This document shows, in pieces, positions 8,669 to 16,832 of a stretch of 64,000 nucleotides of DNA. The translations under genes were made by a program, and so were the position numbers. The notes beneath the pieces were generated by a model, which saw nothing but the letters and a program-made list of their open reading frames with translations, ran no database searches and was not told where the DNA came from. How positions within the stretch are numbered: position 1 is the first letter of the stretch; the number at the start of each line of letters is the position of its first letter. Origin of the DNA: Rhizobium sp. BK376 (GTDB lineage Bacteria; Pseudomonadota; Alphaproteobacteria; Rhizobiales; Rhizobiaceae); assembly GCF_004341625.1 (NCBI RefSeq), contig NZ_SLZG01000021.1, forward strand, positions 25,447 through 89,446, in the 5' to 3' direction.

Positions 8669-8992
8669 TTAGAACGGCAGCTTGAAGCCGGGCGGGATCG
8701 GCAGGCCGGCGGTCAGCGCCTTGGTCTTTTCCGCAGCCACGGCTTCGGCCTTTTCCTTCGCGTCCTTATGGGCGGCGACGACGAGGTCCTCGAGGATTTC
8801 GACGTCGTCCTCCTTGAAAAGCGACGGATCGATCTTCAGGCCGAGCAGCTCGCCCTTGCCGTTCATCGTTGCCGTAACGAGGCCGCCGCCGGACTTGCCT
8901 TCGACGGTGAGCGCGGCGATCTCTGCCTGCATCGTCTCCATCTTGGCCTGCATTTCCTTGACCTTGCCCATCATGCCCATGATGTCGCGCAT
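8669..8992 (-). CDS. YbaB/EbfC family nucleoid-associated protein
   Basis: A 107-aa DNA-binding protein of the YbaB/EbfC family, which forms a tweezer-like dimer on DNA. The N-terminus is a helix rich in Met/Lys/Glu (MGMMGKVKEMQAKMETMQAE), followed by GGGLVTATMNGKGELLGLKIDPSLF and DLVVAAHKDAKEKAEAV. Placement directly after dnaX, with recR nearby, is conserved in many bacteria. It is 40 bp downstream of dnaX and likely cotranscribed with it. Confidence 0.95.
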   Translation of the reverse strand: MRDIMGMMGKVKEMQAKMETMQAEIAALTVEGKSGGGLVTATMNGKGELLGLKIDPSLFKEDDVEILEDLVVAAHKDAKEKAEAVAAEKTKALTAGLPIPPGFKLPF

Positions 8993-9032
8993 CGTCTCGG
9001 TCCTTCTCTTGTGTCTGGTTCAGTCGGTTATG

Positions 9033-10934
9033 TCAGAATTCTATGTCGTCGCCCGGCAGGATATCGCCTTCTTCGGATTCGGCAGCAGCCGGCGGTGCCG
9101 CCTGCTCCTCTTCCTCGGGCTCCGGCGCGCGCACGCGCACGTCGATGATCTTGGCGCCGGGAAACTGCGAGAGGATCGCGGCGACATCGGGGTCCTGCCG
9201 CGCGTCGAGCACACGCTGCTGCTGCGCCTGCGCCTCGGCCTCGACCATGGTCGGCTCGCCTTCCTCGCGGCTGAGGCTGACGATCCAGTGGATGCCGGTC
9301 CATTCCCTGAGTTTGACAGACAGTTCGCCGAGCAGCGTGGTCGGTGCGCCCTCCGTCAGATTGACGTCGAGGCGGCCTGGCTCGAGCTTCACGGGTCGCA
9401 CGAAGGTGCGCACCAGGGCCTTGATCTTGGCGTCGCGCTTCTGCGCAGCGAGTTCGACGATATCGGCGATCGAATTAACGGGAACGAGAGGTTTCGGCGC
9501 CTCGGCCGGCTTCGTCTCGATGCGTCCGACCGGCGTTGCGTCAGGCTGGGTATTCGGAACTGCGCGCAGCATGGCGGTTGGTGCCGGCTGCGGCGTCGGG
9601 CGTGCGTTAGGCACCGTTTCGGTCGCTCGCGCAGCAATGCCTGCCTGATAGGCAACGGGCGTGCCGGAACCCGCGCCTGAACCATTACCGGAGGACGGGG
9701 CAGGCGAGGGACGAGCGCCATTGCCATTGCCGGCATCGCCTGAAAATTCCGCAAGCCGGCGCGCCGCCTCTTCGGGTGCCGGCAGATGGGCGGCATGGGC
9801 AAGACGAATGAGCACCATTTCGGCAGCACCCGCCGTGCGCGCAGCATTTTCGGTCTCGGGGATGCCCTTGAGTAGCATCTGCCAGATGCGCGAAAGCGTC
9901 GTCACCGCCACCCCTTGCCCGAATTCGGCCGCCTTCGTCCGCTCGACCTCGCTGAGCGACGGATCGTCGGCGGCATCGGGTACATATTTCAGGCGAGTAA
10001 CGAGATGGGTGAAATCGGCAAGATCGGTCAGCACGACGACGGGATTGGCGCCGGCCTCATACTGGCTGTTGAATTCCGCAAGGGCGGCCGCCACATCGCC
10101 TTTGACGATATGCTGGAACAGATCGACGATCCGGGCGCGGTCTGCAAGGCCGAGCATGCCGCGCACCGCATCCGCCTCGACCACGCCGCTGCCATGGGCG
10201 ATCGCCTGATCGAGCAGCGACAGCCCGTCGCGCGCCGACCCTTCCGCAGCGCGGGCGATCATGGCGAGCGCGTCCGGCTCGGCCGTGATGCCTTCCTTGG
10301 AAGCGATTGTCGTGAACAGGCCGACGAGATCCGACGCGCTGATGCGGCGCAGGTCGAAGCGCTGGCAGCGCGACAGGACCGTGATCGGAACCTTGCGGAT
10401 TTCCGTCGTGGCGAAGATGAATTTCACATGTTCCGGCGGCTCTTCGAGCGTCTTCAACAGGCCGTTGAAAGCCTGCGTCGAGAGCATGTGCACTTCGTCG
10501 ATGATATAGACCTTGTAGCGCGCCGAAACCGGACGGTAGCGAACCTGCTCGATGATCTCTCTTATATCGTCGATGCCTGTATGCGAGGCAGCGTCCATTT
10601 CGATGACGTCGACATGCCGGCCTTCCATGATCGCCTGGCAATGGTCGCCGGGGATGCGAAGGTCGATCGTCGGCTTGTTGATTTCAGCCGTCTTGTAGTT
10701 GAGTGCGCGGGCGAGAATGCGCGCCGTCGTCGTCTTCCCGACGCCGCGAACCCCGGTCAGCATATAGGCCTGCGCGATGCGCCCGGTCTCGAAGGCGTTG
10801 GTCAGCGTACGGACCATCGGCTCTTGGCCGACCATCAGGTCCGTGAAGTCCTTGGGGCGGTACTTGCGGGCCAGCACCCGGTAGCCGGTGCCCGTCGGGG
10901 CGGCATCTGGTGCTTTTGGCTCGGTGTCGTTCAT
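9033..10934 (-). CDS. dnaX: DNA polymerase III subunit gamma/tau
   Basis: The AAA+ clamp-loader subunit. The 633-aa protein starts at ATG 10934 (MNDTEPKAPD); the longer open frame upstream runs through the SRP RNA gene and is rejected. Walker A GVRGVGKTT is at residues 61-69, Walker B is IIDEVH, and SRC sensor region VLSRCQRFDLRR follows. The zinc-finger region keeps only one of the usual cysteines (GDHCQAIMEGRHVDVIEMDAASHTG), a known alphaproteobacterial form. The C-terminal tau region has a Pro/Ala-rich linker and an acidic tail (EPEEEEQ). I see no obvious programmed frameshift signal. Confidence 0.97.
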   Translation of the reverse strand: MNDTEPKAPDAAPTGTGYRVLARKYRPKDFTDLMVGQEPMVRTLTNAFETGRIAQAYMLTGVRGVGKTTTARILARALNYKTAEINKPTIDLRIPGDHCQAIMEGRHVDVIEMDAASHTGIDDIREIIEQVRYRPVSARYKVYIIDEVHMLSTQAFNGLLKTLEEPPEHVKFIFATTEIRKVPITVLSRCQRFDLRRISASDLVGLFTTIASKEGITAEPDALAMIARAAEGSARDGLSLLDQAIAHGSGVVEADAVRGMLGLADRARIVDLFQHIVKGDVAAALAEFNSQYEAGANPVVVLTDLADFTHLVTRLKYVPDAADDPSLSEVERTKAAEFGQGVAVTTLSRIWQMLLKGIPETENAARTAGAAEMVLIRLAHAAHLPAPEEAARRLAEFSGDAGNGNGARPSPAPSSGNGSGAGSGTPVAYQAGIAARATETVPNARPTPQPAPTAMLRAVPNTQPDATPVGRIETKPAEAPKPLVPVNSIADIVELAAQKRDAKIKALVRTFVRPVKLEPGRLDVNLTEGAPTTLLGELSVKLREWTGIHWIVSLSREEGEPTMVEAEAQAQQQRVLDARQDPDVAAILSQFPGAKIIDVRVRAPEPEEEEQAAPPAAAESEEGDILPGDDIEF

Positions 10935-10986
10935 CGCCCTGCTTGGTCTTGCCCTGACGCAGCCGGGCATTGTGCTGGAAAAGGGT

Positions 10987-11082
10987 GGGAGGCTGGCACG
11001 ATGACCCGTGCCGGGCTCGTTAGGGCTGCTTCCTTCCGGACCTGACCCGGTTGGCGAGTGGCTCGTCCACCACCAACCTCCC
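10987..11082 (-). ncRNA. ffs: Signal recognition particle RNA (4.5S RNA)
   Basis: The minus strand carries the highly conserved SRP domain IV core GGTCAGGTCCGGAAGGAAGC followed by AGCC. The ends pair (5' GGGAGGTTGG with 3' CCAGCCTCCC, one G-U pair), giving a hairpin RNA of about 96 nt. A matching promoter lies immediately upstream. Location upstream of dnaX is common in alphaproteobacteria. The RNA binds Ffh and targets membrane proteins. End positions are inferred from base pairing. Confidence 0.93.
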
Positions 11083-11088
11083 GCCGCA

Positions 11089-11117
11089 CATATCGGCAAT
11101 ATCGCCATCAAAAGCAA
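11089..11117 (-). promoter_or_regulatory. Predicted promoter of ffs
   Basis: TTGCTT (11117-11112) and GATATG (11094-11089) are spaced by 17 bp. The -10 box ends six or seven bases before the GGGAGG that begins the inferred SRP RNA. Confidence 0.65.
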
Positions 11118-11171
11118 GCCAACACCAAAAAAAACTGCTAAATATCATGAAAACACTGGAGGATTACCCAA

Positions 11172-11582
11172 TTGCACGAATTCGTTCTCGATGAACGCCT
11201 TGCCAATGACACCATTCCGGTCGCAACGACGGGCCTTTGCGAAGTGCGGCTTCTTAGGGATCGCCGCTGGCCGTGGCTGGTTATCGTTCCGCGTCGGCCC
11301 GGAATTTCGGAGGTTTTCGAACTGACCCCGCTTGACCGGGTGCTGCTGACATTCGAGACGGATAAGGTTGCCGCAGCGTTGAAGACGGCGACGGGCGCGG
11401 TAAAAATCAATGTCGGGGCTCTTGGCAATATCGTCCGTCAGCTTCATGTTCATGTGATTGCGCGCTTCGAAGGCGATCCGAACTGGCCGGGACCCGTCTG
11501 GGGCTACGGCAAGGCGGAACCCTATTCGGACGAAGACATGAACGCCTTCATAGCCAAATTGCGGGAAGCCATTTCACCATGA
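11172..11582 (+). CDS. HIT family protein with degenerate histidine triad (TTG start)
   Basis: A 136-aa HIT-fold protein, related to dinucleoside polyphosphate hydrolases and nucleotide transferases. The C-terminal motif reads LHVHVIARFEGDPNWPGPVWG; His92 and His94 are present but the third triad position (96) is Ile. The WPG.VWG tail is common to the alphaproteobacterial subgroup. The start is TTG 11172, supported by GGAGG nine bases upstream; no suitable ATG exists. The TGA overlaps the nudC ATG by four bases, so the pair is translationally coupled, which fits a nucleotide-cleanup role. Confidence 0.85.
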   Translation: MHEFVLDERLANDTIPVATTGLCEVRLLRDRRWPWLVIVPRRPGISEVFELTPLDRVLLTFETDKVAAALKTATGAVKINVGALGNIVRQLHVHVIARFEGDPNWPGPVWGYGKAEPYSDEDMNAFIAKLREAISP

Positions 11583-12538
11583 ATCATTCCATTTTTTCGT
11601 CAGATGCGCCCCATCCCGAGGCCAGCCTTCTGACCGCCTTTGCCGAAAACCAGCTTGATCGCCAGGCAGAGCATCGCGACGAGGAATCGGTCGACAAGGC
11701 GCTCGCCAAGGAAGGCACCCATATCCTTGCCTTTGCCAATGACAAGCTGGTGCTGAAGCATGACGGCCAGGTGCTTGATCCGCTGTTTGCCCGCTACGAG
11801 CTGAAGGAACTCGATCCGGATTGGGATGCCACGGTTCTGCTCGGCTATCGCAAGACCGGCGAACCGCGGCTTGCCGTGCCGGTTCGCGTTGCCGCCGACG
11901 ATCTCGCCAGCCAGTACAAACCCGCCGACATGCGGGCGCTCTGGCGCGAACTGCTGCTGGAAGGCGAAATCCTCGGAGAGGCCGCCCAAGGCATGAGCCT
12001 CATCCGCTGGAATGCCGACAACCGCTTCTGCGGCCGCTGCGGGTCGACCATGGAAAGCAAGATCGGCGGTTACAAGCGCGTCTGCACTGCCTGCGAGCAC
12101 ACGATCTTCCCGCGCACGGATCCTGTTGTCATCATGCTGACAGTGGACGAGGAGCGGGGGCTCTGCCTTCTGGGCCGCAGCCATCATTTCGCGCCGGGCA
12201 TGTATTCGTGCCTTGCCGGTTTCCTCGAGCCCGGGGAGACGATCGAGAATGCCGTACGTCGCGAAACCTTCGAGGAGTCAGGCATCCATATCGGGCGCGT
12301 CCGCTACCATGCCTCGCAGCCCTGGCCGATGCCGCATTCCCTGATGATCGGTTGCTATGCCGAAGCGAAATCGACCGATATCCATATGGATGGCGCCGAA
12401 CTCGATGATTGCCGCTGGTTTACGCGGGAAGAGACGCTCGCCATGCTGGATCGCGTCGCGCCATCGGGCAATACTTCTCCGCCCAAGGGCGCAATCGCCC
12501 ATCGCCTGATGCGCGACTGGGTGGAATGGAAGCGATAG
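11579..12538 (+). CDS. nudC: NAD(+)/NADH pyrophosphatase NudC
   Basis: A Nudix hydrolase that cleaves NAD(H) to NMN(H) and AMP, and in the family also removes NAD caps from RNA. The 319-aa protein has an N-terminal NUDIX-like domain, a C4 zinc ribbon (CGRCGS and CTACEH around residues 150-170), the Nudix box GFLEPGETIENAVRRETFEESG and the NudC-specific SQPWPMP motif. Length is normal for alphaproteobacterial NudC. It overlaps the HIT gene by four bases. Confidence 0.95.
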   Translation: MNHSIFSSDAPHPEASLLTAFAENQLDRQAEHRDEESVDKALAKEGTHILAFANDKLVLKHDGQVLDPLFARYELKELDPDWDATVLLGYRKTGEPRLAVPVRVAADDLASQYKPADMRALWRELLLEGEILGEAAQGMSLIRWNADNRFCGRCGSTMESKIGGYKRVCTACEHTIFPRTDPVVIMLTVDEERGLCLLGRSHHFAPGMYSCLAGFLEPGETIENAVRRETFEESGIHIGRVRYHASQPWPMPHSLMIGCYAEAKSTDIHMDGAELDDCRWFTREETLAMLDRVAPSGNTSPPKGAIAHRLMRDWVEWKR

Positions 12539-12548
12539 GCCCCATGCC

Positions 12549-13238
12549 ATGGCACGCGCCGAACGCCTGCTGACGCTGCTGCAGACCCTGAGGCGTTATC
12601 GACGCCCGGTCAGCGGGGCGGCGCTTGCGACCGAAACCGGCGTCAGCCTGCGCACGCTTTATCGGGATATCGCCAGCCTCCAGGCTCAGGGTGCTGACAT
12701 CGAGGGAGAGGCCGGCGTCGGCTATGTGCTGAAGCCGGGCTTCATGCTGCCGCCGATGATGTTTTCGCAAGAAGAGATCGAGGCCCTTGTCCTCGGCTCC
12801 CGCTGGGTGGCGCGCGCTGCCGAACCGAGGCTTGCGGGCGCCGGCGCCGATGCGCTGGCCAAGATCGCGGCGGTCCTGCCCGACGACATGCGCGAGACGA
12901 TCGAATCGGCCGCTCTGCTCGTCGGCCCGCGCGTCAGCAGCGAGGACAAGGCCGACCTGCCGGCTATCCGCAAGGCGATCAGGACTGAGCGCATTCTGGA
13001 ACTGACCTATGGCGACGAGCGCGGCGCCGTGTCCGTGCGCCGTGTCTGGCCCTTCGCGCTCACCTATCTCGAGCAGGTGCGGGTCATGGTCGCCTGGTGC
13101 GAACTGCGGCAGGATTTTCGCCATTTCCGGACCGACCGCATCATCGAGATGGCGCCTTCGGAAGTGCGCTATCCGCGCCGGCGCGACGTTCTGCTCAAGG
13201 AATGGCGCGACCAGCAGGGCATTCCTTCTGAGCCCTGA
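12549..13238 (+). CDS. YafY-type HTH/WYL domain transcriptional regulator
   Basis: A 229-aa regulator with an N-terminal HTH_11 domain (ARAERLLTLLQTLRRYRRPV, then SLRTLYRDIASLQ) and a WYL domain in the C-terminal half (LELTYGDERGAVSVRRVWPFALTYLEQVRVMVAWCELRQDFRHFRTDRI). WYL proteins sense ligands, often nucleic acids or small molecules; target genes are unknown. Start ATG 12549 is 10 bp after nudC, so it may be cotranscribed. Confidence 0.9.
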   Translation: MARAERLLTLLQTLRRYRRPVSGAALATETGVSLRTLYRDIASLQAQGADIEGEAGVGYVLKPGFMLPPMMFSQEEIEALVLGSRWVARAAEPRLAGAGADALAKIAAVLPDDMRETIESAALLVGPRVSSEDKADLPAIRKAIRTERILELTYGDERGAVSVRRVWPFALTYLEQVRVMVAWCELRQDFRHFRTDRIIEMAPSEVRYPRRRDVLLKEWRDQQGIPSEP

Positions 13239-13323
13239 CACTACTGCCATAAACTGTCAGCAGGTGCGGTTATGATCGATGCCATTCCAAGCAGGCCAAT
13301 TTAGGCAGGAAGGAGTACCGATC

Positions 13324-13548
13324 ATGGCAAACCCCAACCTCACAATTCCCTATCTCGCTGGCCACATGACCGTCGCAGAAACGCGTTCGGTCGTGGCCCG
13401 CCTGCTGCATGTCTTCACCTATGCCTTGCGGCAGATGGAGCGGCCAGATCCCCGGCTCGACCTCGACGCGATGCCGGATCACATGAAGCGCGATCTCGGT
13501 TTCCTGGATGGGCAAAGCCCACATTACGAAGACAATCTGATGCGGTAA
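13324..13548 (+). CDS. DUF1127-like small protein
   Basis: A 74-aa protein beginning MANPNLTIPYLAGHM, with GGAAGGAG upstream of ATG 13324. The C-terminal part (RLDLDAMPDHMKRDLGFLDG) resembles the DUF1127 motif (L..L.D..L.DIG), present in small Arg-rich proteins that in alphaproteobacteria affect RNA turnover and phosphate or stress responses. The match is partial, so the family call is tentative. It stands alone between a WYL regulator and a VOC gene. Confidence 0.7.
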   Translation: MANPNLTIPYLAGHMTVAETRSVVARLLHVFTYALRQMERPDPRLDLDAMPDHMKRDLGFLDGQSPHYEDNLMR

Positions 13549-13708
13549 GCCGCCGACGGGGTGGATCCGCGGCTGCGCCTAACCAAACCACACTGCAACT
13601 GAAAGAGCGGCGCGATTATCGCGCCGGTTCTTCAGGCAAACGATGCTGCCAAAATCTGTCAGCATGCGGAATTATATTCATCCCACCCACGCAAAGAGGA
13701 ATATCGAA

Positions 13709-14077
13709 ATGGCCAGCCCGAACATGATCATTCTCTACGTTAAGGACCCAGCCGAGAGCGTGCCCTTCTACAGCGATATCCTCGGGCGCGAGCCTGCGGT
13801 GGCATCGCCGAATTTCGCAGCCTTTCCGCTGGACGGCGGCTTCACGCTCGGCCTCTGGCGTCGCAGCACCGTCGAGCCGCAGCCCTCCGCACTCGGCAAT
13901 CGCGGCGAAGTCGCTTTCATGGTGCCGGGGGAAGGCGCTGTTGCCGCCCATTACGAGCAATGGCGCAATCGCGGCCTGCCGATCGCTCAGGAACTGACCA
14001 CCATGGATTTCGGACCGACCTTCGTCGTCCTCGATCCGGATGGCCATCGGCTCCGGGTTTGTGAGCCGGATAAATAA
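13709..14077 (+). CDS. VOC superfamily (glyoxalase/bleomycin-resistance-like) protein
   Basis: A 122-aa single-module pair of beta-alpha-beta-beta-beta repeats typical of the vicinal oxygen chelate fold. MIILYVKDPAESVPFYSDILGREP is the N-terminal repeat, and FVVLDPDGHRLRVCEPDK holds the C-terminal metal-ligand glutamate region. Start ATG 13709 has AGAGGA eight bases upstream. Substrate unknown; members include glyoxalases, dioxygenases and antibiotic-binding proteins. Confidence 0.85.
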   Translation: MASPNMIILYVKDPAESVPFYSDILGREPAVASPNFAAFPLDGGFTLGLWRRSTVEPQPSALGNRGEVAFMVPGEGAVAAHYEQWRNRGLPIAQELTTMDFGPTFVVLDPDGHRLRVCEPDK

Positions 14078-14101
14078 CGTCGCCTCCCATACTGACCGCC
14101 G

Positions 14102-14131
14102 GGCCCTTGCCGCTTCCGGGCGGCGAGGGCC
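14102..14131. other. 12-bp hairpin between VOC gene and recF
   Basis: GGCCCTTGCCGC and GCGGCGAGGGCC pair across a TTCCGG loop with one G-U pair. There is no clear U-tract, so it is at best a weak terminator or a transcript-stabilising hairpin. The rest of the 171-bp gap shows nothing else I can name. Confidence 0.4.
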
Positions 14132-14248
14132 GAATCATATGCGCATCCATCACCGAGCATCACCACAACGGCTGTCGATCGCACACATGGCTTGCAAAGC
14201 CGTCATGCAGGGCCTAGCTCTCAGGCTTCGAACGAATCCGGAAGCTGA

Positions 14249-15376
14249 ATGCCCCACAAGGTCTCATTGTCCCGTCTGAAGCTCACCGACTTCCGCAATT
14301 ATGCGGCGGCCGCGCTGTCGCTTGACGGCCGACATGTTGTCCTGACGGGCGACAACGGTGCCGGCAAGACGAACCTCATGGAGGCGGTCTCCTTCCTCTC
14401 CCCCGGCCGCGGCCTGCGTCGCGCCGCCTATGCCGATGTGACGCGCGTCGGCGCCACTTCGGGCTTTTCGATCTTTGCTGAGCTGGATGGAATGGAAGGC
14501 GAAGTCGAGATCGGCACTGGCGCCGACACGACCGACGAGGCCGCCGTTCGCAAGCTGCGGATCAACGGAACGCCGGCCAAGACCGCCGACGAGCTGACCG
14601 ATCATCTTCGGGTGCTTTGGTTGACGCCATCCATGGACGGCCTTTTCACCGGCGGCTCCTCGGATCGCCGCCGCTTTCTCGACCGGCTGGTCCTCTCTCT
14701 GGATCCGGCGCACGGCAGGCGCGCCAGCGATTTCGAGCGCGCTATGCGCAGCCGCAACAAGCTCCTCTCCGAAAATCGCTTCGATCCGGCCTGGCTCTCC
14801 GGCATCGAGGAACAGATGGCAAGCCTCGGCATTGCCATGGCGCTGGCGCGGCAGGAGATGCTCGGCCTTCTCGACCGGCTGATTGCGGATAGCCGGGAGG
14901 CAACTCCGTTTCCGTCGGCGGCGCTCGAACTCTCCGGTTTCATGGACGGCCAGTTCGATCGGCCGGCTGTCGATCTGGAAGACGACTATGCCGGCATGCT
15001 GCGCGACGGTCGTTATCGGGATGCCGCTGCCGGGCGCACGCTGGACGGTCCCCATCGCGCCGATCTTCTTGTCCGCCACCGCGAGAAGAACATGGAGGCC
15101 GAGCGCTGCTCGACAGGGGAACAGAAGGCGCTGCTGGTCGGCCTCGTGCTCGCCCATGCCCGCCTTGTCGGCAACCTCACTAGCCATGCGCCGATTCTGT
15201 TGCTCGACGAGATTGCCGCTCATCTGGACGAGGGCAGACGCGCCGCCCTTTTCGACCTCATTGACGGGCTCGGCGGCCAGGCTTTCATGACGGGAACGGA
15301 TCGGTCGATGTTCGCAGCGCTCGGCGCACGCGCGCAATTCTTCACCGTCGCGCATGGCGGCATTGCGGAATCATGA
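14249..15376 (+). CDS. recF: DNA replication/repair protein RecF
   Basis: An SMC-like ATPase that directs RecOR to gapped DNA. The 375-aa protein has the N-terminal RLKLTDFRNYAAAALSL signature, Walker A TGDNGAGKTNLMEAVSFLSPGRGLR near residues 33-53, the ABC signature STGEQKALLVGLVLAHA, and Walker B ILLLDEIAAHLDEGRR. Length is typical. recR lies about 7 kb away on the other strand. Start ATG 14249 is directly at the RecF N-terminal consensus. Confidence 0.97.
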   Translation: MPHKVSLSRLKLTDFRNYAAAALSLDGRHVVLTGDNGAGKTNLMEAVSFLSPGRGLRRAAYADVTRVGATSGFSIFAELDGMEGEVEIGTGADTTDEAAVRKLRINGTPAKTADELTDHLRVLWLTPSMDGLFTGGSSDRRRFLDRLVLSLDPAHGRRASDFERAMRSRNKLLSENRFDPAWLSGIEEQMASLGIAMALARQEMLGLLDRLIADSREATPFPSAALELSGFMDGQFDRPAVDLEDDYAGMLRDGRYRDAAAGRTLDGPHRADLLVRHREKNMEAERCSTGEQKALLVGLVLAHARLVGNLTSHAPILLLDEIAAHLDEGRRAALFDLIDGLGGQAFMTGTDRSMFAALGARAQFFTVAHGGIAES

Positions 15377-15410
15377 TTTTCATGGCCGCAAACAGTGCTA
15401 GCATGGCCCC

Positions 15411-16181
15411 ATGGAACCTCTGAATACAGATGAGATCGCCCGCTATCAGCGCCACATCCTGCTTCCCGAAATCGGCGGCGCCGGACAGCAGAAGCTGAAG
15501 ACATCGCGCGTCCTTGTCATCGGCGCCGGCGGCCTCGGTGCGCCCGTCCTGCAATATCTGGCCGCAGCCGGCGTGGGCACGATCGGGCTTGTCGATGACG
15601 ACCGCGTGTCGCTCTCCAATCTTCAGCGTCAGGTCATCCACGACACCGGCACGATCGGCGAGTTGAAGACACAAAGCGCCGTCGACGCCATGGCGCGCCT
15701 CAATCCGCATGTGCGCACAGTCCGCTTCGAGGAACGTTTCGAGATTTCGAATGCCGCGCGGCTGCTCGCGGGCTTCCATCTGCTGATCGACGGTTCCGAC
15801 AATTTCGATACCCGCTATGCAGCCGCAGATGCCGCGGAAGTGGCGAAAATCCCGCTGGTAACGGGCGCTGTCGGTCGGTTCGACGGCTCCGTCACGACAC
15901 TGAAGCCCTATGAGAGCAGCACGGACGGAGTTCTCAACCCTTCCTATCGCGACCTCTTCCCATCGCCGCCGCCCGCCGGCCTCATTCCTTCCTGCGCCGA
16001 AGCCGGCATCGTCGGTGCGCTGACCGGCGTCATCGGTACATTGATGGCGATGGAAGCGATCAAGCTGATCACAGGCGCTGGCGAGCCATTGATCGGACGC
16101 CTGCTGCTCTACGATGCCCTGTCGGCACGTTTCGATAGCATACGATACAAGCGCAAGCGGTCGAAAGCCGCCGCCGAATGA
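15411..16181 (+). CDS. moeB: MoeB/ThiF-family adenylyltransferase lacking zinc cysteines
   Basis: An E1-like enzyme that adenylates the C-terminus of a sulfur-carrier protein such as MoaD or ThiS. It has the ATP-binding VLVIGAGGLGAPVLQYLAAAGVG (residues 35-57), VDDDRVSLSNLQRQVIH, and LLIDGSDNFDTRY. The catalytic-type Cys195 is in PSCAEAG. The first zinc pair, normally CYRC, reads SYRD at 178-181, and the usual C-terminal CPVC is missing, replaced by a basic tail (YKRKRSKAAAE). The same substitutions occur in rhizobial homologues as I recall them. The stop overlaps the next gene by four bases. Confidence 0.9.
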   Translation: MEPLNTDEIARYQRHILLPEIGGAGQQKLKTSRVLVIGAGGLGAPVLQYLAAAGVGTIGLVDDDRVSLSNLQRQVIHDTGTIGELKTQSAVDAMARLNPHVRTVRFEERFEISNAARLLAGFHLLIDGSDNFDTRYAAADAAEVAKIPLVTGAVGRFDGSVTTLKPYESSTDGVLNPSYRDLFPSPPPAGLIPSCAEAGIVGALTGVIGTLMAMEAIKLITGAGEPLIGRLLLYDALSARFDSIRYKRKRSKAAAE

Positions 16182-16663
16182 CACGGCTTGAGACGGTGCG
16201 GCTCGATCAATCCTTCGAGCGATGGCATGAATTGCTCAATCTCATTCTCGCATCCTTCGCTTACATGGATGGCCGTATCGACCCGCCATCTTCGGCCCTC
16301 AAGCTGACGCCACAATCACTTCAGGAAAAGGCAGAGCGAGAGATCGGCTATGTCGTGTCCGAAGGAAATGCCTTGCTCGGCTGCATCTTCTGCCGCCCGG
16401 AGCGGGAATGCCTCTATGTCGGCCAGCTCGCCGTCCTTCCGGCAGAACAGGGCACGGGTATCGGCCGAATGCTGCTCGGGCTTGCGGAGGAAACCGCGCG
16501 CCGACTGAACCTGCCCGTCCTTCGCCTGGAGACGCGCGTCGAACTGATCGGCAATCACGAAGCCTTTGCGCGCTGGGGCTTCGTCAAGACGGCGGAGAAC
16601 GCCCATCGCGGCTTCGGCAAGACAACCTCGATCGAAATGCAAAAGACATTGCCCGCCTCGTAA
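16178..16663 (+). CDS. GNAT family N-acetyltransferase
   Basis: A 161-aa GNAT acyltransferase. The acetyl-CoA-binding motif A is VGQLAVLPAEQGTGIGRMLL near residues 81-100, followed by LRLETRVELIGNHEAFARWGFVKT, the usual motif B end. The ATG overlaps moeB's TGA by four bases, so the two are probably coupled. The acceptor substrate is unknown. Confidence 0.88.
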   Translation: MTRLETVRLDQSFERWHELLNLILASFAYMDGRIDPPSSALKLTPQSLQEKAEREIGYVVSEGNALLGCIFCRPERECLYVGQLAVLPAEQGTGIGRMLLGLAEETARRLNLPVLRLETRVELIGNHEAFARWGFVKTAENAHRGFGKTTSIEMQKTLPAS

Positions 16664-16683
16664 CGTGGCCAGCGCCCGAGGCA

Positions 16684-16712
16684 TTGACGACGAAAAGTTT
16701 CCGGTCTAGTTG
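16684..16712 (+). promoter_or_regulatory. Predicted promoter of leader peptide/attenuator
   Basis: TTGACG (16684-16689) and TAGTTG (16707-16712) are separated by 17 bp. The expected start at about 16718-16720 falls on or just before the ATG of the leader peptide, so the peptide could be translated from a leaderless mRNA; no Shine-Dalgarno sequence precedes it. Confidence 0.5.
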
Positions 16713-16719
16713 TAACTCC

Positions 16720-16776
16720 ATGAAAATCGCAACTGTTCTTGTGGTGGTGATCGCGCGCATGGGCAGGATGGTCTAA
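16720..16776 (+). CDS. 18-aa leader peptide rich in Val/Leu/Ile
   Basis: MKIATVLVVVIARMGRMV followed by TAA. Codons 6-11 are Val-Leu-Val-Val-Val-Ile (16735-16752), the type of control-codon run seen in branched-chain amino acid attenuators. It has no ribosome-binding site and appears leaderless, as is known for the trp leader peptide of Sinorhizobium. The last codons overlap the 5' arm of a perfect 10-bp stem, and a terminator lies 33 nt after the stop. Function as an attenuator sensor is inferred. Confidence 0.65.
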   Translation: MKIATVLVVVIARMGRMV

Positions 16777-16832
16777 CCGTCCGGCGAAAGCACCCATGCG
16801 CGGTAAGCAGGCTCCTGACGGGGCCTTTTTTT
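16754..16832 (+). promoter_or_regulatory. Attenuator-like hairpin set with intrinsic terminator
   Basis: CGCGCATGGG (16754-16763) pairs perfectly with CCCATGCGCG (16793-16802) and encloses a second stem, GGATGGT/ACCGTCC (16766-16782). A terminator follows: AGGCTCC (16809-16815), TGAC loop, GGGGCCT (16820-16826), then a run of seven T. A ribosome stalled on the Val/Ile codons would cover the first arm. CAGGA (16764-16768) could then pair with TCCTG (16813-16817) in the terminator, though this antiterminator is only a possibility. The next gene, an MFS transporter, starts 64 bp after the terminator. Confidence 0.65.

Noticed and set aside
10935..11117. Extension of dnaX to an upstream start through the SRP RNA gene
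   Set aside because: The extra 61 codons lie over the ffs gene and its promoter, and the family N-terminus begins at ATG 10934.
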